Assembly: GCA_963708775.1 (NCBI GenBank)
Contig: CAVPTI010000011.1
Location: 1 to 64,000 of the forward strand
DNA from: JAGVSR01 sp963708775
Lineage (GTDB): Bacteria; Pseudomonadota; Alphaproteobacteria; Rhizobiales; Hyphomicrobiaceae
Length of the DNA stretch: 64,000 nucleotides
Direction of reading: 5' to 3'
A program made the position numbers and the translations under genes. Within the stretch, counting starts at the first letter, position 1, and every line of letters starts with the position of its first letter. This document shows positions 40,101 to 48,151 of this stretch, piece by piece. The notes beneath the pieces are model-generated. The model ran no database searches. It saw nothing but the letters and a program-made list of their open reading frames with translations, and had not been told where the DNA came from.

Positions 40101-40234
40101 GGGTCATCGTAGGCGGCATGTCTGCGGGTACGCTCTTGACGCTGTTTGTCGTGCCGGCCGTCTACAGCTATCTCGGCCGCCGCGAAGTGAAGCTCACGGA
40201 TGTGGGTGAACCGGCCTTGCAACCCGGGGAGTAG
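37166..40234 (+). CDS. RND efflux permease (HAE-1 family)
   Basis: 1022 residues. N-terminal LCIRRPVLATVMSLILVLVG, REFPNVDEPIVSVTTNYPGAS, TM4 region AIGLVVDDAIVVLENIYRYIEEG with the DD proton-relay pair, GLITKHGILIVEFANQ in TM10 and RLRPILMTTGAMVLGALPLAL. Close in type to the MdtB/AcrB-like pumps of organic compounds. Adaptor directly upstream with overlap. No channel gene adjacent. Confidence 0.92.
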   Translation: MNLFELCIRRPVLATVMSLILVLVGVVAFQRLTVREFPNVDEPIVSVTTNYPGASASIMESQVTQILEDSIAGIEGIDVLSSSSRSETSRITVRFRPEVDPDVAASDVRDRVSRVRGRLPDEIDEPIIAKVEADAQAIMFLVFTSPQLSALEISDYIDRFIVNRLKNLTGVADVQIYGERRYAMRIWIDRERLAAYNLTVQDVEAALRAQNAEIPSGRIESQDREFSVLSKTGLTKPEEFRNIVVKLAAGYQVKLGDVARVELGAADERRASTFNGVPAIAVGIIRQSTANPLDVSQAVKAVLPEINSSLPQGLQAAIGNDDSVFIERSIEAVFITIVEAIVLVVVVILFFLRSFRAAIIPIVTIPISLIATFALMYAFGFTVNTLTLLAMVLAIGLVVDDAIVVLENIYRYIEEGMEPVPAAIRGVREIGFAVIAMTLTLAAVYAPIAFAPGKTGKLFLEFALTLAGAVIVSGWVALTLTPMMCAKLLRHQPQPGRVYLILERAFVAFENGYRSALKSALKMRPLILILAAGVAGLSGVLFMTLKSELAPLEDRGVIRVRGTGPEGATVSYTARYAAEIDNVLTEVPQVRGRLAIAGNPDVSASLVVAPLKDWSERSRSQQQISAEINPQLRRIAGVQAVVQTPGAFGQRGSGRPIEFVLQSSGTYEDLQKYADAILAKAREFPGLENLDTDLKLNSPEFKIDIDRSKVADLGLEVTAVGRTLETLLGGRQVTRFEQNGEQYDVYVQLAAEDRATPQALSTIFLRNPRGEMIQLSNLATVTESVAPKELKRFNQLRSVTIQASLAPGYAVGEALDFLEQAAREVLPATVQTDLDGASRDYRSSADSLLVVFLLALAFIYLVLSAQFESFRDPLIIMITVPLSITGALAALWLAGGTLNVYSQIGLVTLVGLITKHGILIVEFANQKQLAGEARGAAVIDAAVQRLRPILMTTGAMVLGALPLALADGAGAENRQQIGWVIVGGMSAGTLLTLFVVPAVYSYLGRREVKLTDVGEPALQPGE

Positions 40235-40328
40235 GGCACACCGCCTTCACGTGTTTGATCTTAGCCCAGAGGCAGCGTCGGGGGATAATTTCACAACCCT
40301 GCAATGCTGACTGGCTCGGACGTCCAGA

Positions 40329-41075
40329 TCAGCAGCCTCGGCGGGAGACCCCTTCGGCGTCGAAGACGTGGCCGGTGAGCGTGCGGCCTTTGCGGCTGGC
40401 CAAGTAGAGTGCGAGTGCGGCGATGTCGGGCTCGGATGTGAGGCAGGCGCCACTCATGCTGTCGAGCGTCGTTGCTTTTGGGCCAATGGCATTGATGCGA
40501 ACGACGTCGCCGGACCAGCGGCGGGCGAGATCGACGGTCATGGCGGCGAGCGCCTGGCGCAGCATGCCGAGGATCGCCGCGTCGCGATCGGTTTGGGGTG
40601 CGGGCGCGACGACGGCATTCAGGATCGTGCCTTCCGACCAAGTCAGCGCCATCCGGTTGGCCGCGACTTCGGTGATCTCACGCAGGGGGCCAAGCTTGGC
40701 GACGATGAGGTCTTCAATCTCTTCCATGGTATCGACGGCGGCCATTTCCGCGTGCGTTACTGATGCGAGATTGACGACGGCATCGAGGCCGCCCAGGTCT
40801 TCCGCCGCGCGCTGGGCGAAGCGGGTTGGAGGGGAGGATTTCGAGAATGCAAAGTCGGTGAGTTTCACATCCCCGGCGGTGCTGGCAAGAAGTGCCACGA
40901 GCTCAACCATTTCGGGCGTGCGTTCGTCCGTCTGAAGGCAGAGGCTTGCCTTGCGGTCGGCGAACGCGCGGGCAAGGTCTACCCCGCGAACGGTCGAAAG
41001 GCCTGTCACGACAACGCGGGCACCTGCCAATTCGGGATAGGTTTCGGTACCTGCTTCACGCGCGATGACGCTCAT
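40329..41075 (-). CDS. SDR-like protein, apparently without catalytic residues
   Basis: About 248 residues with a Rossmann fold: ARVVVTGLSTVRGVDLARAFADR replaces the canonical TGxxxGxG, AVVNLASVTHAEM stands where NNAG occurs, and NAIGPKATTLDSMSGACLTSEPDIAALALYLASRKGRTLTGHVFDAEG is typical of the SDR C-terminus. The YxxxK motif is absent in the expected place (region DAAILGMLRQALAAM). It is therefore likely a non-enzymatic or atypical family member. Met candidates are at 41090, 41081 and 41075; I use 41075. Convergent with the RND operon. Confidence 0.7.
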   Translation of the reverse strand: MSVIAREAGTETYPELAGARVVVTGLSTVRGVDLARAFADRKASLCLQTDERTPEMVELVALLASTAGDVKLTDFAFSKSSPPTRFAQRAAEDLGGLDAVVNLASVTHAEMAAVDTMEEIEDLIVAKLGPLREITEVAANRMALTWSEGTILNAVVAPAPQTDRDAAILGMLRQALAAMTVDLARRWSGDVVRINAIGPKATTLDSMSGACLTSEPDIAALALYLASRKGRTLTGHVFDAEGVSRRGC

Positions 41076-41090
41076 GTACATGGACTGCAT

Positions 41091-41552
41091 GCTCCTAAAT
41101 TACGCCGGAGTGAATGAGCGGACCGGCCTGAACGATAGCATGCCGATTCGCCTAACGACATCTAAACAGCGGGTCGATTCGGGCTCGCGCCAGGGCCGTG
41201 CGATGGCCAAAAGGCGGCGCGGCGTAGTTTTGCACCGCCGCCATTTTTTGTTGTGCGGCCTCTTGTCTTGCGCGATCGAATCACTTGCGCGGATGGGTGG
41301 GGCCGGAGGGGGGCCATGGGTCGCGGCATCTAAGCAGGTGATTTATTCCATCGCCCATATGACTGTGCCGCGGCTGCACGCGTGAAATTTGTCTGCTTAC
41401 GCAAGATGATGCGTGTCAGACACGCGGCAGCTTGCAATCTCTGCCCAGGCTTTGGAAAGCTGGTGAAAAAGACCTGCGCCGAATTGCTTGAATGGCCCCA
41501 CCCCACCGATCCTGTCCCCATACGATTCGTATCATTCGAGGGTCGATCTATT
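41091..41552. other. Intergenic stretch between divergent genes
   Basis: Nothing gene-like. Holds the presumed promoters of the SDR-like gene (minus) and the EAL gene (plus), and a short palindrome GTGTCAGACAC near 41410. An open frame runs into the EAL gene from 41382 but is not protein-like before 41553. Confidence 0.4.
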
Positions 41553-43229
41553 ATGCCGAGCACTCACAAGCGGGCCAGGGCTCAGTCTAGCACCACACCT
41601 TCGGGCGGGGATGGATTGGTGCTCGTGTGCATGGCTCTGGTGGTTGCGGCCTTCGTTGTGGGGCTGCATATCCAGCTGGGGGCACCATTGGGCGCTGCGG
41701 CAATTGCCGGCATGTCGCTGTTCATCGGTCTCATTGGTTTTCAGGCATGGCGCCGTGGTGAGGCGGAGCGGGCTGTCTTGAGCAGCGAACTGCACCGGCT
41801 CGAGGCGGAATTGGTGCGCGGCCGTGTTCCGGCGGGCTCCACAGCTCCGGCTGCCGAGCGACCCGCGGCGGTTGCCGCGACGATGAATTCGGCTCAGGCG
41901 CACATTCCGGCAGACAACACGGATTTGCTCGTAGCCGTCGATCTCGACGATGCCGAAGCTCTGGCGCGGGCCTATAGTGGAGAGGTGGAGGCACCGCAGT
42001 TCGAAGCGTATCGGCGCGCTCCAGTCGTACCGCAGGGCGAGTCGCTTGGAGATTATTGGCAGGAGCCAATTCCTGCTCCTGCTCCTGCTGCGACGAGACC
42101 CGAGCCGGCTTTTGTTGCGAATGCCGCTCGCCCGCGTGGCGAGGAGCATTCGCCGGACGTCGGACCTGAGCTGGCTGTTCCGGTGGCAGCGTCAGTCGTT
42201 CGCGAAGATGACGTGGAGATGCTGCAGCGGCGCATCAAGGATATGCTCTCGCAGGTGACTGCTGCCGAACAGGCGCGCGATCTTGCGTCTGCCGGCACGG
42301 CGCTGCCGGACCCACGCGCTTTAGCGGTCGCTGCTCCGGCGCTGGACGTCGAGACGTCGCTCGATGCGCTGAACGCGGCGGTGCAATCGATGAGGAAGAC
42401 CAGCGGTGCGGTTTTGCCAGACGGGCCGCACATTGCGCCCGAGATGCCGTCCTCCCCAGCCGCCGATCCTCAGCTGATGGCGGTGCGGGATGCGATTGCC
42501 GCCGGCCGTGTCGATGTATTTCTGGAGCCGATCCTCGGCCTCGGTAATCAGACTGCGCAGCATTATGAAGTCAGCATCAAACTGCGCGGGCTCCACGCGC
42601 AGGATCTGGAATTTGGCGAAAGCGGCGTGCTCGCCGGGCGCGGACTGCTGCCGTTGTTCGATGCGGTCCGCATCGAACGCAGTGCCATCGTAGCGGAGCG
42701 GCTTGCCAGCCGCGGAAAATCCGGCGCCGTATTCTCGCGTGCATCGGGAGAGGCGCTGATCGAGCCCGAGTTCACGCGCAATATGCAGATGGATTTCGTG
42801 GCGAGGCCCGCGACGGCGCGGCAGCTGATCCTCACGTTTGCGCAGTCCGATATTCGGTCGTTCCGCGCGGCCGAGCAGCGAGCCGTGAGTGCGCTTTCGG
42901 CGCTGGGTTTCCGTTTCGCGATATCGGCGCTGACGGATCTCGATATGAATTTCAGCGCGATGGCGAAAGCCGGGTTCGGCTTCGTGAAGCTTGACGCCTC
43001 GGTGCTGATGGAAGGATTGCCGCATCCAGGCGGACACATTCCGGCGGGCGATGTGTGCCGCTTTCTAGCCGATCAGGGTTTTGGCCTGATCGTGGAAGGC
43101 ATCGACAGCGAGGAGACGCTGGCGCGGGTGTTCGGTTTCGGTGTGCTCATGGGTCAGGGAACTCTGTTCGGCGGTCGGCGTCCGGTGAAAGCCGATGTTG
43201 CGGGTAAGCCGGGGCAGGCCGCAGCGTAA
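41553..43229 (+). CDS. Membrane protein with degenerate EAL domain
   Basis: 558 residues. Two N-terminal transmembrane helices (GLVLVCMALVVAAFVVGLHI and AAAIAGMSLFIGLIGFQAW), a long Ala/Pro/Glu-rich linker with a coiled-coil piece (VEMLQRRIKDMLSQV), and a C-terminal EAL fold (about 300-545). The EAL motif reads EVS (HYEVSIKLRG). The DDFG-like motif is ALTDLDM. LIVEGIDSEE and GVLMGQGTLFG remain. Loss of the catalytic metal ligands means it is probably not an active c-di-GMP phosphodiesterase, but it could be a sensor or partner protein. It ends about 600 bases from pufM, convergent with the puf operon. Confidence 0.75.
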   Translation: MPSTHKRARAQSSTTPSGGDGLVLVCMALVVAAFVVGLHIQLGAPLGAAAIAGMSLFIGLIGFQAWRRGEAERAVLSSELHRLEAELVRGRVPAGSTAPAAERPAAVAATMNSAQAHIPADNTDLLVAVDLDDAEALARAYSGEVEAPQFEAYRRAPVVPQGESLGDYWQEPIPAPAPAATRPEPAFVANAARPRGEEHSPDVGPELAVPVAASVVREDDVEMLQRRIKDMLSQVTAAEQARDLASAGTALPDPRALAVAAPALDVETSLDALNAAVQSMRKTSGAVLPDGPHIAPEMPSSPAADPQLMAVRDAIAAGRVDVFLEPILGLGNQTAQHYEVSIKLRGLHAQDLEFGESGVLAGRGLLPLFDAVRIERSAIVAERLASRGKSGAVFSRASGEALIEPEFTRNMQMDFVARPATARQLILTFAQSDIRSFRAAEQRAVSALSALGFRFAISALTDLDMNFSAMAKAGFGFVKLDASVLMEGLPHPGGHIPAGDVCRFLADQGFGLIVEGIDSEETLARVFGFGVLMGQGTLFGGRRPVKADVAGKPGQAAA

Positions 43230-43784
43230 TCTCGAATTGGGCGTGCGTGATCCCACCCGCGTGCAGGTGCAGCGGGCGCGAAGATAGTCGGGGGGCGGGG
43301 CGCGGCGGTGCCGCGGTCTTCCGCATGGGGCGTGTCGTCAGGCGCCACGGCGCCCCGCTGTCACGGGTTTCGAACTGGGCTCGCTCTTACCCCAGTCTGC
43401 AGACCCCACTATTCTCCGGCACAACATCCGGGACCCATCCTTACGGCGGGCGGCAGGGATCATCGTCGGGAGGGTTGGCTGCGTTGGCCGCGTCGTCCTC
43501 CAGCACCCGTCCCCGCATCGCACCAACAAGACGCCTCCGGCTGGCGCCCCCGAGTGATGCGGGTGAAGCAAAGATAGGCTGCGGTATTTGTGCGGGGATA
43601 AGTTTTCTTTCGTGCTGCGTTTGTGATGCGCTGGATTGGCCTTCGGCCGGTGTGCGCTGGTGCCGCTCAAAGCTCATCCGCGTTAGGAGTTCGCGAGGCG
43701 CCAGCTTCATCGCGTCGGTGGCTGTCAGCCAGGTGATGCATGGCGCATCAGGTTGGCGACACGGTTCGTCTCTATCGACAAAAA
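43230..43784. other. Gene-free stretch before the puf terminator
   Basis: About 550 bases with no frame of recognisable family on either strand, including no pufC, pufX or puc gene. Open frames here look like chance in GC-rich DNA. Confidence 0.5.
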
Positions 43785-43816
43785 GGCCCGGCGAGGAAAC
43801 TCGCCGGGCCATTTTT
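43785..43816. terminator. Strong bidirectional terminator downstream of pufM
   Basis: GGCCCGGCGAG-GAAA-CTCGCCGGGCC is a perfect 11-bp stem. On the minus strand it is followed by TTTTTG and on the plus strand by ATTTTTTC, so it ends the puf transcript and any plus-strand transcript from the EAL gene side. It marks pufM as the last puf gene. Confidence 0.9.
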
Positions 43817-43839
43817 TCGGGTGTCTGAGCCGTTGCCGA

Positions 43840-44769
43840 TTATGGCCAAGCGGCGGGTGCAACACCGTGCTTGACGCCCCAGTCGTACCAGTTGTCGACG
43901 GCCGTTCCGGTGAGAAGGATGCCAATGCCGCCGGTGAGCGTGCAGAGCACCGCGAACCACCACGCCCAGCGATGGATCGATTCCATCGAGGCGTTGAAGC
44001 CCATCGTCCACCGCCAAAAGAGGGCAGCTCGTTCAGACGCCGTACCGCGATCGGTGATCTGCTCGATCTCGCGCTCGCCGCCGTACCGTGTCACGGCCAA
44101 GATCGTAGCGCCGTGCATGGCGAACAGCAGAGCCGAGCCATAGAGGAACGCGATCGAGAGCATGTGGAACGGATTGTAGAACAGGTTGCCGTAGGTGATG
44201 GAGAAGTTGTTCGTCCAATCGAGGTGCGGGAAGATCCCGAACGGCACCGCTTCGCTCCATTTGCCCATCAGGATCGGGCGGATGAAGCCCAGCACTAGAT
44301 ATAGCCAGATGGCGGAAGCGAAAGCCCATGGAACATGCGTGCCCATGCCGAGCGCGCGGGCGCGGCGGTACATGCGAAGCCACCAGAGCAGGATGGACGT
44401 TGTAAGGAAGAAGCCTGCCATCAGCCACCAGCCGCCCTCTTTGAGAGGCGGAATGGTGAGGCCGTATTCAGGCTTCGGCGGCTCGAGAGCAAGGTAGGGC
44501 AGCTTGCGAATGAACTGGATAGGATCCCAGTTCACCGACGCCAGCATGTTGAGGCCGATGATCTCGAATGCGACGATACCGCAGACGAGGGAGATGAAAC
44601 CCAGCGTGCCGAGGTAGATCGGACCGATTTGAGCGTCACCAATTTTGCCCGCCCAGTAGGAGAACCGCGGCGGGCCGCGGCGCTCGGAGTTGTTCTCCGG
44701 CAAAGGAATGCCGGGCTCCGGGTGGGGAGACACCTGGAGTTGCGTGAAGATGTTCTGGTAGTAGGTCAT
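43840..44769 (-). CDS. pufM: Photosynthetic reaction centre subunit M
   Basis: 309 residues, five-helix membrane core subunit. Ligand His residues are visible in their usual contexts: PHLDW (accessory BChl), NPFHMLSI (special pair), AMHGATI and SIHRWAWW (non-haem iron), plus EREIEQ carrying the iron-ligand Glu. It pairs with PufL in the type II reaction centre that reduces quinone. It follows pufL by 15 bases and is followed by a terminator; no tetrahaem cytochrome gene follows. Confidence 0.98.
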   Translation of the reverse strand: MTYYQNIFTQLQVSPHPEPGIPLPENNSERRGPPRFSYWAGKIGDAQIGPIYLGTLGFISLVCGIVAFEIIGLNMLASVNWDPIQFIRKLPYLALEPPKPEYGLTIPPLKEGGWWLMAGFFLTTSILLWWLRMYRRARALGMGTHVPWAFASAIWLYLVLGFIRPILMGKWSEAVPFGIFPHLDWTNNFSITYGNLFYNPFHMLSIAFLYGSALLFAMHGATILAVTRYGGEREIEQITDRGTASERAALFWRWTMGFNASMESIHRWAWWFAVLCTLTGGIGILLTGTAVDNWYDWGVKHGVAPAAWP

Positions 44770-44784
44770 GTTTTTGTCCTCCCC

Positions 44785-45615
44785 TTACGACCAGATCGGC
44801 AGTTCGAGCCACCAGTTCCACCAGTCGACCCAAGGATCGCCCTCGGCCCACAATGGTCCGCTGATGATGATGCACACCGCGCTCCAGAAACCAGCCGACA
44901 ATGCCAGGAACAGGCCGAGGCGATGGATGCCCAGCGTGCCGATGGAGTAGCCGATGGTGTCACGGAAGTAGGTGTTCTCGTGTTCCGGGGTCTTGACCAC
45001 TTCACCCTTGGGCGGATTAACCGATGAGAGCACCAGCGCGCCGTGGAGTGCGAGCGCGAGTGTCGTGGTGAAGAAGAACGTGATCGCGATCATGTGGGCA
45101 GGGTTGTAGTGGAAGTTGCCGTACGTGTAGCCCGTGCCGGACACCCAATCGAGGTGGCTCGAGAAGCCATACGGGAACCCGTAAGACCATGAGCCCATCG
45201 CGATCGGACGGAAGATCACAAGGGTGACGTAGGCGAAGATGGCAACCGAGAAAGCAAACGGTACATGGTAGCCCATGCCGAGCTTTCGACAGATTTCCAC
45301 TTCTCGTAGCGCCCAGGAGACGAACGCTCCGGTGGCGCAGATCGTGACCGCCTGCCAAATTCCGCCTTGCTTCATCGGTGCGAAGCTGAGACCGAATTCG
45401 GCCGGAGGCGGGTTGATCGAGAGGCGGAAGAGATTCCACGTCGGGCCAAGTGAAACGCCCCAGCAGATGAGGCCGACACCGACGATGATGAAGAAGATGG
45501 TCGTGACGCCAAAGAAGCCGACGTAGAAGGGCCCGACCCAGAAGTCGAACAGATCCCCGCCGATCAGCGTTCCGCCACGAACACGGTATTTACGCTCGAA
45601 GTTAAGCATAGCCAT
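44785..45615 (-). CDS. pufL: Photosynthetic reaction centre subunit L
   Basis: 276 residues. Recognised by MLNFERKYRVRGGTLIGGDLFDFWVGPFYVGFFG and the His ligands SHLDWVSG (accessory BChl), GNFHYNPAHMIAI (special pair and neighbour), ALALHGALVL and GTLGIHRLGL (iron). Forms the LM heterodimer with PufM. The gap from pufA contains a strong hairpin that would let pufBA mRNA outlive pufLM mRNA. Confidence 0.98.
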   Translation of the reverse strand: MAMLNFERKYRVRGGTLIGGDLFDFWVGPFYVGFFGVTTIFFIIVGVGLICWGVSLGPTWNLFRLSINPPPAEFGLSFAPMKQGGIWQAVTICATGAFVSWALREVEICRKLGMGYHVPFAFSVAIFAYVTLVIFRPIAMGSWSYGFPYGFSSHLDWVSGTGYTYGNFHYNPAHMIAITFFFTTTLALALHGALVLSSVNPPKGEVVKTPEHENTYFRDTIGYSIGTLGIHRLGLFLALSAGFWSAVCIIISGPLWAEGDPWVDWWNWWLELPIWS

Positions 45616-45698
45616 GGCTGGATTCTCCGCTCAGTCGGCACACAGCCGGCTGCGAGTTATATTTTTAATTTTGTCGTGCAGTGCCGAGTGATTTTGGA

Positions 45699-45725
45699 AC
45701 CGGACGGGCGAAACGTCCGTCCGGC
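45699..45725 (-). promoter_or_regulatory. Intercistronic stem-loop between pufA and pufL
   Basis: GCCGGACGG and CCGTCCGGT arms pair around a short loop 17 bases after the pufA stop. In Rhodobacter the pufA-pufL hairpin protects the pufBA message from 3' decay, giving excess LH1 over reaction centre. The position here supports the same role. Confidence 0.75.
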
Positions 45726-45741
45726 TCCATGGTGTCGACGG

Positions 45742-45924
45742 TCAGACCGCCTTGATCAGAGGCATTTCGATCGAGGCAGCGGCTTTCGCGCGCGGCCCTT
45801 CGATCCAGTTGAAGCGATCGGTGCTCAACAGGATGAAGTGGATCAGAACCGCAAGGCTGAACAGGAATGTTGCCAGTGCGATCAGGGTCCGGCGAGGATC
45901 GAAGAGAAGCCAAATCTTCCACAT
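45742..45924 (-). CDS. pufA: LH1 antenna alpha polypeptide
   Basis: 60 residues: MWKIWLLFDPRRTLIALATF, one membrane helix with the BChl-ligand His in AVLIHFILLS followed by RFNWIEG. Typical LH1-alpha. The C-terminal tail (PRAKAAASIEMPLIKAV) is longer than in many relatives. Follows pufB by 19 bases. Confidence 0.97.
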   Translation of the reverse strand: MWKIWLLFDPRRTLIALATFLFSLAVLIHFILLSTDRFNWIEGPRAKAAASIEMPLIKAV

Positions 45925-45943
45925 ATTCTCAACTCCCTCTGGG

Positions 45944-46171
45944 TTATGCCTTGAGCGACGGCAGGTAGCTCAGGGCGTAGTTTGCGCCGTCAATCAACGA
46001 CGCGTAGCCGGTCGGCCCCGGGAACCAGGGACGCCACTGCCACACGAGGAAGTGCGCGATAATCGCGATGACCGTAAAGATAATGAAGGAAGTGACGAAG
46101 ATTCCGTGGAACTCCTTCGCTTCCGTTTCGGTCAATCCCGACACCGAGCCGCTTCTGTTATCAGCAGCCAT
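45944..46171 (-). CDS. pufB: LH1 antenna beta polypeptide
   Basis: 75 residues. GLTETEAKEFHGIFVTSFIIF then VIAIIAHFLVWQWRPWFPG: a single helix with the BChl-ligand His (IAHFLVW) and the WRPW end typical of LH1-beta. Binds BChl with PufA in the core ring. Confidence 0.97.
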   Translation of the reverse strand: MAADNRSGSVSGLTETEAKEFHGIFVTSFIIFTVIAIIAHFLVWQWRPWFPGPTGYASLIDGANYALSYLPSLKA

Positions 46172-46304
46172 GTTGGTACTCTCCGTGAATTGGCCTTGCG
46201 GCCGTTACCGCGCATCGACCCGCGCGGCAGGGGGTAGTCCGTGGCTTTGGACACCACGTTTCGTGTTCGCCTGGCCGGCAGGGCCCGACGAATTCGGGTC
46301 GAGA

Positions 46305-46700
46305 TCAGCCCATGAAAGCGTACGCGGCACTGATGTGCGCGGCTTCCCTGGCCTGCTCGAAAACGGATTTGCGAATTTCGCCTTCGCCTGCGCGCTGGGC
46401 CCACTTGTGGGGAAGCGCGCGTTCGATGACGGACGTGAAGAGGAACACGGCAAAGGCGATCGTGAAGATCAGCCGGAACTCGATGGCTTCGCTCTTTTTG
46501 GGCTTGGCTGCGACGCGTGATGCCGCGGCGTGATTGGCGAATGCACGCGATACGGCCGCTGCGCCTGCGGTGTTCGATGCAGACGATTTGCGGGCCTTTG
46601 CGACGGGCGAGACAGTCCGGCGCGCCGTGACGGACGGCAGCGCGCGCACGCGAACGTAATCGGATCGTGCGATGTGTCCTGAGATGGATGCGGCTGTCAT
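46305..46700 (-). CDS. pufQ: Putative PufQ-type membrane protein
   Basis: 131 residues located between bchZ and pufB, the usual place of pufQ. An Ala/Arg-rich basic N-terminus is followed by one transmembrane helix (IEFRLIFTIAFAVFLFTSVIE) and a C-terminal segment SVFEQAREAAHISAAYAFMG, similar in layout to PufQ/puf small proteins that affect bacteriochlorophyll delivery and assembly. Its ATG overlaps the bchZ stop (ATGA). Sequence resemblance is modest and the N-terminal part is much longer than Rhodobacter PufQ, so the name is tentative. Confidence 0.6.
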   Translation of the reverse strand: MTAASISGHIARSDYVRVRALPSVTARRTVSPVAKARKSSASNTAGAAAVSRAFANHAAASRVAAKPKKSEAIEFRLIFTIAFAVFLFTSVIERALPHKWAQRAGEGEIRKSVFEQAREAAHISAAYAFMG

Positions 46701-48151
46701 GCGGCGTGCCCTTCTTTGATGAACGGTTGAGACAGTGCGAGGCGACGAGCGCTGACGCGTGTCTCACCGGCTTGCCGTGCCGTGCGCTCGGCTGCGTCGC
46801 GAAGACGCTTGGCGGCCGAGATTCTGATGAGAATGGGTTGCTCTTCGATAATGCGATCGAAGGCGTCCTTGGCGTCGTCGTCCCAAGGCAGCTCCGCGTG
46901 GAGGCGGGCGGGCGTGGGATCGACTTTGTCCATGTCGGTGGCGAGCGGAAGAATGTGGAACAGCGCATCGAAAAGCGCGTTGCAGACTTCCTGCACGAGA
47001 TAGGTGGCGCCGGCGTAGCCCATGAAGGGCGTGCCGGTGTGGCGGCGAATGATGGCGCCGGGGAACGACGCCGGGATATAGACACCGCGGCCACCGGCTT
47101 CCGCCAGATACATGCGTTCGTTGTAGCTTCCGAAGATGACAAGCGGCGGCGTCTGCTTGATGGCCGCGCGCACGGCGTCGTTGTCGGTCTTGGCGCCGGG
47201 CTTGCGTGGAACCGCAAAATTGCAGGGCAGGCCGAGTTCGGTTTCCAAGAACTGGCGGACGCCGCGGGTGTAGGTTTCGTTGGCCACGATGCCGAACGAG
47301 GCCGTGCCGAAGAAGTCTTGCGTAACCGAGCGCCAGAGATCCCAGATCGGCTTGATGGTGGTGTGCTTTTCGCGCGTGATGAAGGGTTCCGGATCGAGAC
47401 CCAGAATTTCACCGAGCTTGCGCAGGAACAGCGTCGTCGAGTGCATGCCGATCGGGGCTTGCAGGTAGGGCCGCTCGAGTGTTTCGCAGAGCAAGCGGCC
47501 GAATTCGCGATACATGCAGATGTTGGCTTCGGCGTCGACGAGCTTGGGCACGTCGGCCAGATGCGAGCCGAGCGGGAAGACCATGTTGACTTCAGCGCCG
47601 ATGCCTTCGACGAGGCGGCGGATTTCGGCCAGGTCAGACGGCATGTTGAAGGTGCCGTAGATCGGTCCAAGGATGTTGACCTTCGGCTTCTGGCCTTCAG
47701 CGCGCGGCTTCAGTTCGGGGATCTTCTTGCGCCCGAACTGGGTCCACAGCCATGTCATGGCGCGGTCGGCGCTCTGCCACTGATCTTCGTCGATCGTGCG
47801 CGGGAGGAAGCGCTGGATGTTGGTGCCTTCGGGCGTGACGCCGCCGCCGATCATCTCGGCAATGGAACCCGTGACGACCACGGCCGGCATGTGCGGATCG
47901 AGCGACTTGTGGGCGCGGCGCATGGCGCCTTCGGTGCCGGTCTTGCCGAGTTCTTCTTCGGAAAGACCTGTGACTACGATCGGCAACTCATGAGGCGGCA
48001 GGGCATCGGTGTAGTGCAGCACCGATGTGACGGGCAAATTCTCGCAGCCGACGGGGCCGTCGATGATGACTTGCAAGCCTTTGACGGCGGTGAAGACGTA
48101 GACCGAGCCCCAGTAGCCGCCGGCGCGATCGTGATCCAAGACGAGGGTCAT
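46697..48151 (-). CDS. bchZ: Chlorophyllide a reductase subunit Z
   Basis: 484 residues, nitrogenase-like NifK homologue of the COR complex that reduces ring B of chlorophyllide a. VLDHDRAGGYWGSVYVFTAVKGLQVIIDGPVGCENLPVTSVLHYTDALPPHELPIVVTG is the BchZ N-terminus with the cluster Cys. GSIAEMIGGGVTPEG and the terminal RNR-like basic part complete it. Starts on the bchY stop (ATGA) and ends overlapping the pufQ-like start, so translation is coupled through to puf. Confidence 0.96.
   Translation of the reverse strand: MTLVLDHDRAGGYWGSVYVFTAVKGLQVIIDGPVGCENLPVTSVLHYTDALPPHELPIVVTGLSEEELGKTGTEGAMRRAHKSLDPHMPAVVVTGSIAEMIGGGVTPEGTNIQRFLPRTIDEDQWQSADRAMTWLWTQFGRKKIPELKPRAEGQKPKVNILGPIYGTFNMPSDLAEIRRLVEGIGAEVNMVFPLGSHLADVPKLVDAEANICMYREFGRLLCETLERPYLQAPIGMHSTTLFLRKLGEILGLDPEPFITREKHTTIKPIWDLWRSVTQDFFGTASFGIVANETYTRGVRQFLETELGLPCNFAVPRKPGAKTDNDAVRAAIKQTPPLVIFGSYNERMYLAEAGGRGVYIPASFPGAIIRRHTGTPFMGYAGATYLVQEVCNALFDALFHILPLATDMDKVDPTPARLHAELPWDDDAKDAFDRIIEEQPILIRISAAKRLRDAAERTARQAGETRVSARRLALSQPFIKEGHAA

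Noticed and set aside
37328..40222. A 964-codon open frame antisense to the third RND permease
   Set aside because: Pure antisense shadow of an unmistakable permease; composition is Arg/His/Asp heavy with no helices or motifs.
43247..43828. A 193-codon frame in the gap after the EAL gene
   Set aside because: Runs through the puf terminator and lacks any protein-like pattern.
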